Translations under genes and position numbers: made by a program
Origin: Amycolatopsis alkalitolerans
Lineage (GTDB): Bacteria > Actinomycetota > Actinomycetes > Mycobacteriales > Pseudonocardiaceae
NCBI RefSeq assembly: GCF_006152065.1
Contig: NZ_VDFW01000026.1
Location: 34,051 to 98,050, forward strand
Reading direction: 5' to 3'
Length of the DNA stretch: 64,000 bases
The notes under the pieces: generated by a model
Told to the model about the DNA's origin: nothing
Databases searched by the model: none
Seen by the model: only the letters and a program-made list of their open reading frames with translations
In this document: positions 7,653-16,043 of the stretch, one piece after another
Layout: each line of letters opens with the position of its first letter
How positions within the stretch are numbered: the first letter of the stretch is position 1

Positions 7653-8566
7653 GCCGGCCAGCCCGCGACTGTGGTGACCTCGCCGTCCATCGCGACGAGG
7701 CGGGCGGGGAGACCGCGCGTGGTGAGCCAGTCCGGCGCCTGCTCGCCCAGCACGATGGCGGCGGTGCTCGCGGTGTTCGCGTCCACGCAGGTCGCCGCGG
7801 CGACGCTCACCGTCCGCCAGACCGGCGGAGGCACGTCGCCCGTACGCGGGTCGACGATGTGGTGCAGGGTCCTGCCCGCCCGCCGCCACGTCCGCCGCGT
7901 GACGCTGGAGGTCGCCAGGCCGCCGGAGACCACGGTCACCACCGGATCGCGCCCCGGATCGGTGCGGGCGTGGTCGTCACCGACGACGACGGGCCAGCCG
8001 CCCGCGGGCGCGGAGCCCGAGGTCGCGATGTCGCCGCCCAGCCCCACGAGCACCCCGCAGGCGGTGGCCGCCGCGGCCCGCCGCGCCGCCCGGTCCGCGG
8101 CGAGCGCCTTCGCCGTCGCGCCGAGGTCGAGCCGGACCCCGCGTGGCACCACGACCTGCCCGCGCTCGAGGTCCAGTCGTACGCACCACCAGCCCGGCGC
8201 AGGTCCGGCCGGGCGTGCGGCGTCCGGTGCGTCCGGTGCCACCGCGGCGAAGTCGTCGTCGTAGCCCAGGGCCCGCACGGCCTGGCCCACCGTGGGGTCG
8301 ACGAGCCCGTCGGTCAGCCGCGCCGCGCGCAGCGCCGCCGCCAGCGCCTCGGCGAGCAGCGGGCTCACCGGGCATGCGGCACCCGGCCGCAACCGCGAGA
8401 TCTCGGAGTCGGCCCGGAACCGGCTGGCGGCCTCGTCGATCGCGGCGATCTCGGCGTGGACCGCACGCTCGGCCACCACGAGCAGCGAAGGCTCGGTGAC
8501 CAGGATTTCGGCGGTGGTGCCCAAAGCGGGAAACCGGGCCACCGGGACGGCATGGCTGGTGCTCAC
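7649..8566 (-). CDS. apbE: FAD:protein FMN transferase
   Basis: 305 residues from a GTG with GAAGGAG upstream. ApbE attaches FMN covalently to Thr/Ser of target proteins at the outer membrane face. Family motifs present: FPALGTTAEILV, VRLDLGATAKALAADRAA, VGLGGDIATSG, HHIVDPRTGDVP and a C-terminal VDANTASTAAIVLG metal/FAD-binding motif. No clear signal peptide is seen. It is the first gene of the redox module. No FMN-binding-domain protein, its usual substrate, is encoded in the operon. Confidence 0.88.
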   Translation of the reverse strand: MSTSHAVPVARFPALGTTAEILVTEPSLLVVAERAVHAEIAAIDEAASRFRADSEISRLRPGAACPVSPLLAEALAAALRAARLTDGLVDPTVGQAVRALGYDDDFAAVAPDAPDAARPAGPAPGWWCVRLDLERGQVVVPRGVRLDLGATAKALAADRAARRAAAATACGVLVGLGGDIATSGSAPAGGWPVVVGDDHARTDPGRDPVVTVVSGGLATSSVTRRTWRRAGRTLHHIVDPRTGDVPPPVWRTVSVAAATCVDANTASTAAIVLGEQAPDWLTTRGLPARLVAMDGEVTTVAGWPA

Positions 8567-8690
8567 GGACGCTCCTTCACTCCGAAGAGCCGTTCTGACC
8601 AGTCTCAGCCGCCTCTCTTGGGGAATTCTGGGAGGTTCCAAGACTTCTCCCAGAATGCGCGCGGAGACTCGGCGCCCAGAGGTGGTGACG

Positions 8691-9071
8691 ATGAACGCGC
8701 GCCAGTGGCGGCGGGCCCGGATCGCGGCCCGCGAAGAAGGTAAGCGCCGGGTCGCGGCGGCGACCCGCTGGTCGGTCGCGGCCGGGGTCGCGCTCGCCGG
8801 GGTGTTCGGAGTCGTGCTCGGCTCCGGTGCGCTGGCGGACGCGATCGGTTCGGTGAGCGAGCACGACAGCGGGACGCCGTCGTCCAGTGACGACGGTTCG
8901 GGCGGCCTGCAGGCTCCACAGCAGGCTCCACAGCAGGCGCCGCAGTACTCCCAGCAGCAGGCGCCACAGTATTCGCAGCAGCAGGCCCCGCAGTACACCC
9001 AGCAACAAGCCCCGCAGTACTCGCCGAGCTTCGGTCTCGGCGGCGGTCACGCCTCTTCCGGCGCTTCCTGA
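8691..9071 (+). CDS. small membrane-anchored protein with PQ-rich repeat tail
   Basis: 126 residues; ATG with AGAGGTGG upstream. Basic cytosolic N-terminus (RQWRRARIAAREEGKRR), one transmembrane segment (about residues 27-47, SVAAGVALAGVFGVVLG), a Ser/Asp/Gly linker (HDSGTPSSSDDGSGG), then repeats of QQAPQYS/T, ending in a Gly/Ser-rich tail. The tail would lie outside the membrane. It is divergent from apbE with about 125 bp between. No catalytic domain. It could be a wall-associated scaffold or, speculatively, a partner of the redox module. Confidence 0.6.
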   Translation: MNARQWRRARIAAREEGKRRVAAATRWSVAAGVALAGVFGVVLGSGALADAIGSVSEHDSGTPSSSDDGSGGLQAPQQAPQQAPQYSQQQAPQYSQQQAPQYTQQQAPQYSPSFGLGGGHASSGAS

Positions 9072-9074
9072 CAT

Positions 9075-10514
9075 TCACGACCGCAACGCGAGGTATACGT
9101 CCACCTGGGTCGCGAAGTCGTTGAGATCCAGCCCCAGCAGTTCCGAGGCGCGTGTGATCCGGTACCGCAACGTGTTCACGTGGACGTGCAGCGCTTTCGC
9201 GGCGGCGGTGGGAGAGCTCGAACACTCCAGGAACACGCGCACGGTCCGCACGAGGTCGGTGCCCTGCGCGGCGTCATAGGCGAGCAGCCCGCCGAGGACG
9301 CGCTCCCGCATCGAACGCCGTAACTCGTCGGGCGCGCCGGCGATCAGCAGCCGGTGCACGGCGACGTCCTCACCGGCGACGACGGCCGAGCGCTCGCCAC
9401 GCCGGGCCGCGACTTCCACGGCGTACAGCGCTTCCTGCGCCGCACCGCGTAGCCCGTCGACCATCACGGGCCCGCTGAGTCCCACGGACACGCCGGAAAG
9501 GTCGACAAATCGCTCCACAGTGGACAAGCGCTCGCGGGCGATCGAAGCCCAGTGGGCCGGCCAGTGCTCGTCCACCTCCACGATCCCGTACGCGTCCTCG
9601 CCGACGGCTCCGAACGACGCCGAAGTCTCCGCGAGAAGTTCGGCCAGCAGTTCCGGCGCGAGTTCGCCGTCCTGCGTGCGGGCCACCACCACGCGCACCG
9701 GATCCGTCCGGCCCGACGAGGCGAGCGCCGCCGCGAGATCACCCCCGCCACCGGCCAGCGCCGCGAACAGCGGTGCGGCCGCGCGGTCGGCCATCTGCCG
9801 GACCTGCTCCGCGCGGGCACGGGCGAGGCTGACCAGCCCGGCCAGTTCGTCGGCCAGATCGTCGGTCTCCGGGGTCCGGACCGCGAGGATCCACGGGATC
9901 GCGAACCGCCCGCCGACCGGGAGCAGCGTGTACTCGTCGCGGATCGTGCGCTCGCGGTCCGGCATGAACCACTCGACCGGCGGCGCTTCCGGGGTGGTCC
10001 CGCCGACGACGCGCCCGGTGCCGGACAGCACCCAGCAGGCCGCCCGGAGTTCCTCCGCGCCCTGCCGCAACAACACCGGCAGCGGAGCGTCCGCTGTGGA
10101 CAGCAAGCGTTTGCGCGCGCCGCTGGGCTCGCGCCCCCGGTCCGCCGCGAGCGCGAGCACGACGCGTTCGGTGATCACCGCGAACGACAGGTCCGCCGGC
10201 ACCTCGAGCAGCGGGATCCGGTGCTGGGCGCAAGCCCGCACGACGTCGTCGGGGATGCCATCGGTGTCCGCGCCCGAGGCCGCGAGCGCCGCGACCCCCG
10301 CGCGGGCGAGCGAGGACACCCAGTCCTCGGCGTCCCCGGGCTCGCGCCACCACAGCAGGCCGCTCAGCACGAGTTCGCCCGTGGAGACATACCGGCTGGG
10401 ATCGGGCAGTTCGGTCACATAGATCCGGCTGATCTCGCGGCCGAGCAGCGCCGAACCCGTGCGCAGCCGCATCCGCAGCTCCGGGATCTCCAGCAGGGTC
10501 TTCACGGACGTCAT
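9075..10514 (-). CDS. pucR: PucR family transcriptional regulator
   Basis: 479 residues from ATG 10514; a GTG seven codons upstream is possible. Residues 1-120 are the PucR N-terminal domain (TLLEIPELRMRLRTG, SRYVSTGELVLSGLLWW). A GGDEF-like middle domain and a C-terminal PucR helix-turn-helix (ALHVHVNTLRYRITRASELLGLDL) follow. In Bacillus PucR activates purine catabolic genes in response to allantoin. The location between the redox module and the xdh operon supports that role. The promoter spacer shared with the divergent arsR gene holds palindromes whose half-site recurs before xdh. Confidence 0.85.
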   Translation of the reverse strand: MTSVKTLLEIPELRMRLRTGSALLGREISRIYVTELPDPSRYVSTGELVLSGLLWWREPGDAEDWVSSLARAGVAALAASGADTDGIPDDVVRACAQHRIPLLEVPADLSFAVITERVVLALAADRGREPSGARKRLLSTADAPLPVLLRQGAEELRAACWVLSGTGRVVGGTTPEAPPVEWFMPDRERTIRDEYTLLPVGGRFAIPWILAVRTPETDDLADELAGLVSLARARAEQVRQMADRAAAPLFAALAGGGGDLAAALASSGRTDPVRVVVARTQDGELAPELLAELLAETSASFGAVGEDAYGIVEVDEHWPAHWASIARERLSTVERFVDLSGVSVGLSGPVMVDGLRGAAQEALYAVEVAARRGERSAVVAGEDVAVHRLLIAGAPDELRRSMRERVLGGLLAYDAAQGTDLVRTVRVFLECSSSPTAAAKALHVHVNTLRYRITRASELLGLDLNDFATQVDVYLALRS

Positions 10515-10540
10515 GGTCTGCCGATCGTACTGCACTAATT

Positions 10541-10560
10541 TAAGTATGGACTTATATAAG
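10541..10560. promoter_or_regulatory. nested palindromes in the pucR-arsR promoter
   Basis: TAAGTATGGACTTATATAAG contains TAAGT-ATGG-ACTTA (perfect) and CTTATATAAG (perfect), overlapping. ArsR-family operators are often AT-rich palindromes like this. The half-site AAGTATGGAC resembles two sites upstream of the xdh operon (10990-11031). Confidence 0.5.
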
Positions 10561-10576
10561 CGGCCACTGAGAAGAT

Positions 10577-10948
10577 GTGGTCGTGCACGCGTTCGACGTC
10601 CTCGGCGATCCCGTCCGCCGCCGCATCCTCGAGTTGCTGGCGCCGGGTGAGCAGACCTCGGGGGCGATCAGCGCGGCCATCCGGGACGAGTTCGGTATCT
10701 CGCAGCCCGCGGTGTCCCAGCACCTGCGGGTACTCCGGGAGAACGGGTTCGCCACCGTGCGTGCCGAGGGCGCACGCCGGCTTTACGCCCTGGACAGCGG
10801 GCCGCTGGAGGAGGCCGACGCGTGGCTGGAGCGGTTCCGGGGCTTCTGGAACCAGCGGCCCGGCTCCGAACGGGCGCGCGGTAAACGAGAACGTCAGAAG
10901 GAAATGACGGACATCGGCGTGCGTACGCGGCGCAGGTCCCCGTCTTAG
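10577..10948 (+). CDS. ArsR family winged-helix regulator
   Basis: 123 residues from GTG 10577. AFDVLGDPVRRRILELLAPGEQTSGAI and FGISQPAVSQHLRVLRENGF give the ArsR/SmtB winged helix (residues 4-75). The metal-binding cysteines of ArsR/SmtB sensors are absent, so it resembles metal-independent members. The C-terminal part has WLERFRGFWNQR, common in ArsR proteins paired with SRPBCC partners, but no such partner follows. The basic tail is probably disordered. It lies between pucR and the xdh operon and could regulate either. Confidence 0.85.
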   Translation: MVVHAFDVLGDPVRRRILELLAPGEQTSGAISAAIRDEFGISQPAVSQHLRVLRENGFATVRAEGARRLYALDSGPLEEADAWLERFRGFWNQRPGSERARGKRERQKEMTDIGVRTRRRSPS

Positions 10949-10989
10949 TCCCGGCGTAGTTAGCCTGACCGTCATCCGGTTTGTGGGAA

Positions 10990-11031
10990 AGTACGAACGC
11001 GGGCCCTGACCTGGGCGCCGGTTCATACTTC
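10990..11031. promoter_or_regulatory. inverted repeat upstream of the xdh operon
   Basis: AAGTACGAAC (10990-10999) and GTTCATACTT (11022-11031) form a 10-bp inverted repeat with one mismatch and a 22-bp spacer, ending 43 bp before the xdh start. Each arm matches AAGTATGGAC in the pucR-arsR spacer at 8 or 9 of 10 positions. Probable binding site for PucR or the ArsR protein. Confidence 0.45.
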
Positions 11032-11074
11032 GGTGCCGTTGCCGTGACCCACGCCACGGCGGTCTACTTTCCGG

Positions 11075-11932
11075 GTGGACTTCCTGCGACCCCAGAACCT
11101 CGCCGAGGCGCTGGCCCTCAAGGCCGAGCACCCGGACGCGGTGCCCATCGCCGGCGGGACGGACGTGATGGTCGAGCTGAACTTCGACCACCGCCGCCCG
11201 GCCGCGCTGCTCGATCTCAACCGCGTCGGCGAGCTCGCCGAATGGTCCACTTCGGACTCAGGCGTGCGGCTCGGGGCGAGCGTGCCCTACACCCGGGTCA
11301 TCGCCGAGCTGGGCGACCGGCTGCCCGGCCTCGCGCTGGCGTCGCGGACCGTCGGCTCGCCGCAGATCCGCAACCGCGGCACGGTCGGGGGCAATCTCGG
11401 CGCGGCCTCGCCCGCGGGGGATACGCATCCGGTGCTGCTCGTGACCGGCGCCCGGATCGAGGCGGCCTCGACGCGGGGCACGCGGCTCATCCCCGCCGAG
11501 GAGTTCTACGTCGGTGTCAAACGGAACGCGCTCGCCGAAGACGAGCTGATCACCGCCGTGCACCTGCCGGTGAGCACCGGAGCGCAGCAGTTTTCGAAGG
11601 TCGGCACGCGTAACGCCATGGTCATCGCGGTGTGCTCGTTCGCGCTCGCGATCGAGAACTGGCAGGTGCGGGCGGCGATCGGCTCGGCGGCCCCGACCCC
11701 GCGCCGGGTGCCCGAAGCCGAGGAGTTCCTGACCGCCGAACTGCCCTGGGGTTCGCCGCTGCCGGACTCCCTCAAGCGCCGGTTCGGTGAGCTCGTCGCC
11801 GCGGCCGCGCAACCGATCGACGACGTCCGCGGCAGCGCCGCCTACCGCAAGCACGCCCTGTCCGTCCTCGCCCGGCGCACGCTCGGCTGGGCCTGGCAGG
11901 AGATTCTCGGGAAGGACTCCGCATGCGCCTGA
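11075..11932 (+). CDS. xanthine dehydrogenase, FAD-binding subunit
   Basis: 285 residues from a GTG. The molybdenum-hydroxylase FAD domain is clear: VPIAGGTDVMVELNF (residues 26-40) and TVGGNLGAASPAGDTHP (FAD contacts), then a CO-dehydrogenase-flavoprotein C-terminal domain. It passes electrons from the Fe-S subunit to NAD or another acceptor. It is the first gene of FAD subunit - Fe-S subunit - deaminase - Mo subunit, and overlaps the Fe-S gene by 10 bp. Purine context makes xanthine/hypoxanthine the likely substrate over CO or nicotinate. Confidence 0.87.
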   Translation: MDFLRPQNLAEALALKAEHPDAVPIAGGTDVMVELNFDHRRPAALLDLNRVGELAEWSTSDSGVRLGASVPYTRVIAELGDRLPGLALASRTVGSPQIRNRGTVGGNLGAASPAGDTHPVLLVTGARIEAASTRGTRLIPAEEFYVGVKRNALAEDELITAVHLPVSTGAQQFSKVGTRNAMVIAVCSFALAIENWQVRAAIGSAAPTPRRVPEAEEFLTAELPWGSPLPDSLKRRFGELVAAAAQPIDDVRGSAAYRKHALSVLARRTLGWAWQEILGKDSACA

Positions 11933-12381
11933 ACGTGACCGTGAACGGCGAGGCCAAGCAGGCCGACGACGTCTGGGAAGGCGAGAGCCTGCTGTACGTG
12001 CTGCGCGAGCGGCTCGGCCTCCCCGGCTCGAAGAATGCTTGCGAGCAGGGGGAATGCGGGTCCTGCACGGTGTATCTCGACGGTGTGCCGGTGTGCTCCT
12101 GCCTGGTCGCGGCCGGGCAGGCCGAGGGCCGCGAGGTACGCACGGTCGAGGGCCTCGCCGACGGCGAGCAGCTCGACCGGGTGCAGCGGTCCTTTGTGGA
12201 CGCGGCCGCGGTGCAGTGCGGGTTCTGCACGCCCGGGCTCGTGGTCGCGGCACACGATCTGCTGAATCGCGTGCCGGATCCGAGCGACGAGGAGATCCGC
12301 GAGGCGCTGGCCGGGAACCTGTGCCGTTGCACGGGATACGAGAAGATCCTCGACGCCGTCCGGATGGCGGCCACGCGATGA
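11923..12381 (+). CDS. xanthine dehydrogenase, 2Fe-2S subunit
   Basis: 152 residues. C40, C45, C48 and C60 form the plant-ferredoxin-type 2Fe-2S site; C99, C102, C134 and C136 (QCGFCTPG, NLCRCTGY) form the second cluster near the molybdopterin. All eight ligands are present and the length is usual for a separate small subunit. It links the Mo subunit to the FAD subunit. The stop overlaps the deaminase start by 4 bp. Confidence 0.93.
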   Translation: MRLNVTVNGEAKQADDVWEGESLLYVLRERLGLPGSKNACEQGECGSCTVYLDGVPVCSCLVAAGQAEGREVRTVEGLADGEQLDRVQRSFVDAAAVQCGFCTPGLVVAAHDLLNRVPDPSDEEIREALAGNLCRCTGYEKILDAVRMAATR

Positions 12382-13709
12382 GGACGGTTCTGGACAACGC
12401 GGCGATCGCGACCGTCGACGCCGAGGGCACCGAGTATCCGAGCGGGCATGTGGTCGTGGAGGACGGCCGGATCGTCGCGGTCGGCGCCGGGCCGGGTCGA
12501 GGCGATCGGCGGATCGATGCGACCGGATGCCTGATCACACCGGGTCTGGTGAACACGCACCACCATCTGTACCAGTGGGCGACCCGTGGTCTCGCGGCCG
12601 ACTCGACGCTGTTCCAGTGGCTCGTCGAGCTGTACCCGGTCTGGGGCAGGCTCGACGCGCAGATCACGTATGCCGCGGCGAGCGCCGGCCTGGCCCGGCT
12701 CGCCCTGACCGGCTGCACGACGGTCGCCGACCACCACTACGTCTTCCCCCGCGAAGGCGGGGATCAGGTGCATGCGCTCGTGTCCGCGACCGACCGGATC
12801 GGTGTGCGAAGCCATATCGTGCGGGGTTCCATGGACCGCGGTGAGTCGGACGGGGGACTGCCGCCGGACAACCTCGTCGAGGACACCGAAGCGGCGTTGC
12901 TCGGCACCGAGCAGGCCATCGACGCGTACCACGATCCCGCGCCGTACGCGCGTATCCGCGTCGCCGTAGGTCCGTGCTCGCCGTTCACCGTCACCGAGAA
13001 ACTGATGACCGGCGCCGCGGAACTGGCCCGGCGCAAGGGAGTCCGGCTCCACACGCATCTCGCCGAAACGCTCGACGAGGAAGAACAGTGCCTCGCCGAG
13101 TTCGGCTCGACACCGGCCGAGTATGCGGACAAGCTCGGCTGGCTCGGCGCGGACGTCTGGATGGCGCATTCGGTGCATCTCTCACCCGACGCGGTTCGCC
13201 GCTACGGCGCGACGGGCACCGGCGCGGCGCATTGCCCGACGTCGAACGGGCGGCTCGGGGCCGGCATCGCGCCCGTGCGGGACCTGCTCGACGTGGGCGC
13301 GCCCGTCGGCCTCGGGGTGGACGGGGCGGCGTCGAACGAGTCGGGTGGTCTCGGTGAGGAACTGCACCAGGCTTTGCTGCAGGCACGGCAGCGCGGCGGG
13401 CCGACGGCGTTGACGGTCCGGGACGCGTTGCGGATGGGCACGATGGGTGGCGCCCGCTGCCTCGGCCGCGAACGGGAACTGGGTTCGCTGGAGCCGGGCA
13501 AGCTCGCGGACCTCGCGGTCTGGAACCTGAACGGGCTGCTCTACGCGGGCATCGAAGACCCGGTGGCGGCGCTGGTCCTCGGCGCGACCCCGCCGCTGAA
13601 ACTGCTCATGGTGGGCGGCGAAACCGTGGTGGCGGACGGCGAACTGCGCACCGCCGACGAGACCGCGCTGGCCGAGGAACTGACGGCGGCGAGCAGGAGG
13701 CTGCGATGA
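12378..13709 (+). CDS. 8-oxoguanine deaminase-type amidohydrolase
   Basis: 443 residues from an ATG overlapping the Fe-S gene. The amidohydrolase barrel has LVNTHHHLYQWATRG (H61/H63 metal ligands), a later HTHLAET, MAHSVHLS and GLGVDGAASNES (Asp). The HHHLYQ motif and sequence style match 8-oxoguanine deaminases, often annotated as atrazine-type ethylaminohydrolases; guanine deaminase is the alternative. Deamination of 8-oxoguanine yields urate directly, which fits the operon. Its position between the Fe-S and Mo subunits of xanthine dehydrogenase ties it closely to purine oxidation. Confidence 0.82.
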   Translation: MRTVLDNAAIATVDAEGTEYPSGHVVVEDGRIVAVGAGPGRGDRRIDATGCLITPGLVNTHHHLYQWATRGLAADSTLFQWLVELYPVWGRLDAQITYAAASAGLARLALTGCTTVADHHYVFPREGGDQVHALVSATDRIGVRSHIVRGSMDRGESDGGLPPDNLVEDTEAALLGTEQAIDAYHDPAPYARIRVAVGPCSPFTVTEKLMTGAAELARRKGVRLHTHLAETLDEEEQCLAEFGSTPAEYADKLGWLGADVWMAHSVHLSPDAVRRYGATGTGAAHCPTSNGRLGAGIAPVRDLLDVGAPVGLGVDGAASNESGGLGEELHQALLQARQRGGPTALTVRDALRMGTMGGARCLGRERELGSLEPGKLADLAVWNLNGLLYAGIEDPVAALVLGATPPLKLLMVGGETVVADGELRTADETALAEELTAASRRLR

Positions 13710-15904
13710 CGACAACCGAGCAGGCGACGGGCACCGCGAACGGCGTCGGCACGAGCCCGCGCCGCCCCGACGGTACGGGCAAGGTGCGCGGCGAATTCGC
13801 CTACTCCTCCGACCTGTGGCACGAGGACATGCTGTGGGGCGCGACCCTGCGCAGCCCCCACCCGTATGCGCTGATCAAGAGCATCGACATCACCGAAGCG
13901 GCCCGAGTGCAAGGGGTGTACGCGGTGCTGACGCATGAGGATTTGCCGGGAGTGAACCGCTACGGCCTCGAACATCCCGATCAGCCGGTGCTCGCCGAGA
14001 ACGTCGTGCGGTACCAGGGCGAGCCGGTCGCGCTGGTCGCGGCGGATCATCCGGAAACCGCGCGCCGGGCGATGGAGCGGATCAAGGTCGCCTACGAGGT
14101 CGTCGAGCCCGTCACGAACGCCGAGCAGGCGGTCGCGGGGGAGGGGCCGCGGCTGCATCCTGAGGGGAACATCGTGCGGCATGTGCCGATCCGGCGCGGG
14201 GACCCGGGGGCGAAGGCCGAGGTCGTGGTCACAGGCTCGTACGAGGTCGGCATGCAGGACCAGGCGTTCCTCGGGCCCGAGTCGGGGCTCGCGGTGCCGG
14301 GCGAGGACGGCGGGGTCGACCTGTTCGTCGCGACCCAGTGGCTGCACGTGGACCGGCGGCAGATCGTCGCCGCGCTCGGGTTGGCCGAGGAGAAGGTGCG
14401 GCTGACCCTCGGCGGGGTCGGCGGCGCGTTCGGCGGCCGCGAGGACCTGTCGATCCAGGTCCACGCCTGCTTGCTCGCGCTGCACACCGGCAAGCCGGTG
14501 AAGATGGTCTACAACCGCGAGGAATCCTTCTACGGCCACGTGCACCGGCATCCCGCGACGCTGCACTACGAGCACGGGGCCGACCGCGACGGCAAGCTGG
14601 TCTACGTCAAGGCGCGAATGTACCTCGACGGCGGCGCGTACGCGTCCTCGACGCCGGCGGTGGTGGCGAATGCGGCCACGCTGGGCGTCGGGCCGTACGA
14701 CGTGCCGAACGTCTCGATCGACTGCTGGGGTGCGTACACGAACAACCCGCCGTGCGGGGCGATGCGTGGTTTCGGTGCCGTGCAAGCGGGTTTCGCGTAC
14801 GAGTCGCAAATGGACAGGCTCGCCGAGGCGTGCGGGCTCGACGCGGTCGAGGTCCGCGTGCGCAACGCGATGAGCGAGGGCTCGGTCATGCCGACCGGTC
14901 AGGTGGTCGACTCGGCCGCACCGGTCGTGGAGTTGTTGCGGCGCCTGGAAAGCAAGCCGTTGCCGCCCGCGCCGCTGGTCGAACGGGACCTGCGCACGCT
15001 GCCCGGCGGGGTGTCCAACACGACGCACGGCGAAGGCGTGGTGCGTGGCGTCGGTTACGCGGTCGGGATCAAGAACATCTGCTTCTCCGAAGGGTTCGAC
15101 GACTACTCGACCGCGCGAGTGCGGCTCGAGGTCGTCGGCGGCGAGGCGGCCGCGACCGTGCAGACGGCGGCGTGCGAGGTCGGCCAGGGGCTGGTCACGG
15201 TGCTGCAGCAGATCGTGCGCACCGAACTCGGCGTCGAGCGGGTGACGATCCTGCCGATGGACACCACGATCGGCAATGCCGGTTCGACCTCGGCCTCGCG
15301 GCAGACGTATGTCACCGGCGGAGCCGTGCGAGCGGCGTGCCTCGCGGTGCGGGAGGCGCTCGGCCCGCTCTCGCCGTACGACCTCGGCGACAAGGTGATC
15401 GACGAGACCGTCGAGTGGCGGCACCGGCCCACCGAGACGCTCGACCCGGAAACCGGTGCCGGGAACGCCCACGTGCAGTACGGGTTCGCCGCGCACCGCG
15501 CGGTCGTCGACGTCGATGTCGAACTCGGCCTGGTCAAGGTGGTCGCGCTCGACTGCGCCCAGGACGTGGGCAAGGCGCTCAACCCGCAGGCCGTGCTGGG
15601 CCAGATCCAGGGCGGATCGGCGCAGGGGCTCGGCCTCGCCGTGATGGAGGAGATCCAGACGCAGGACGGGAAGATCCGCAACCCGTCGTTCACCGACTAC
15701 CTGATCCCGACCGTGCTCGACATGCCGCCGATGTCCATCGACGTGCTCGAACTGGCCGATCCGCACGCTCCGTACGGGCTGCGCGGTGTCGGCGAACCGC
15801 CGACGATCTCGTCCACCCCGGCGATCGTCGCGGCCATCCGGGCGGCCACCGGCCGGGCGCTCACCCGCGTCCCCGTGCGCCCGGACCACATCACCGCACC
15901 CTGA
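13706..15904 (+). CDS. xanthine dehydrogenase, molybdopterin subunit
   Basis: 732 residues, overlapping the deaminase stop by 4 bp. Molybdenum hydroxylase motifs: GGVGGAFGGRED, PCGAMRGFGAVQAGF, GSTSASRQTYVTGGA and the C-terminal GLRGVGEPPTISSTPAI, whose E697 is the expected catalytic glutamate. It oxidises hypoxanthine and xanthine using Moco, which needs an XdhC-type insertion factor not seen in this window. Just after the stop lies a phased repeat array, then the purine permease. Confidence 0.9.
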   Translation: MTTTEQATGTANGVGTSPRRPDGTGKVRGEFAYSSDLWHEDMLWGATLRSPHPYALIKSIDITEAARVQGVYAVLTHEDLPGVNRYGLEHPDQPVLAENVVRYQGEPVALVAADHPETARRAMERIKVAYEVVEPVTNAEQAVAGEGPRLHPEGNIVRHVPIRRGDPGAKAEVVVTGSYEVGMQDQAFLGPESGLAVPGEDGGVDLFVATQWLHVDRRQIVAALGLAEEKVRLTLGGVGGAFGGREDLSIQVHACLLALHTGKPVKMVYNREESFYGHVHRHPATLHYEHGADRDGKLVYVKARMYLDGGAYASSTPAVVANAATLGVGPYDVPNVSIDCWGAYTNNPPCGAMRGFGAVQAGFAYESQMDRLAEACGLDAVEVRVRNAMSEGSVMPTGQVVDSAAPVVELLRRLESKPLPPAPLVERDLRTLPGGVSNTTHGEGVVRGVGYAVGIKNICFSEGFDDYSTARVRLEVVGGEAAATVQTAACEVGQGLVTVLQQIVRTELGVERVTILPMDTTIGNAGSTSASRQTYVTGGAVRAACLAVREALGPLSPYDLGDKVIDETVEWRHRPTETLDPETGAGNAHVQYGFAAHRAVVDVDVELGLVKVVALDCAQDVGKALNPQAVLGQIQGGSAQGLGLAVMEEIQTQDGKIRNPSFTDYLIPTVLDMPPMSIDVLELADPHAPYGLRGVGEPPTISSTPAIVAAIRAATGRALTRVPVRPDHITAP

Positions 15905-15911
15905 GTGTCGC

Positions 15912-16026
15912 GCGTGTTTGCCCCTCCGGTCGGCGTGTTTGCCTGTCCGGTCGGCGAGTTTGCGTCGTGGGCGGCCAACCCAGCGACGTGAGGGGCGAAC
16001 ACGCGCGCGGGGTCGGCAAACACGCC
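15912..16026. repeat. array of 21-bp-phased 11-bp motifs, three forward and three inverted
   Basis: Forward copies GCGTGTTTGCC, GCGTGTTTGCC and GCGAGTTTGCG start at 15912, 15933 and 15954. Inverted copies GGCCAACCCAG, GGCGAACACGC and GGCAAACACGC start at 15973, 15994 and 16015. Every step is 21 bp. The array fills the spacer between the xdh Mo-subunit stop and the permease ribosome-binding site. A second array with the same design lies at 18908-19040. Confidence 0.85.
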
Positions 16027-16043
16027 ACGCAAGGAGGCGAGCA

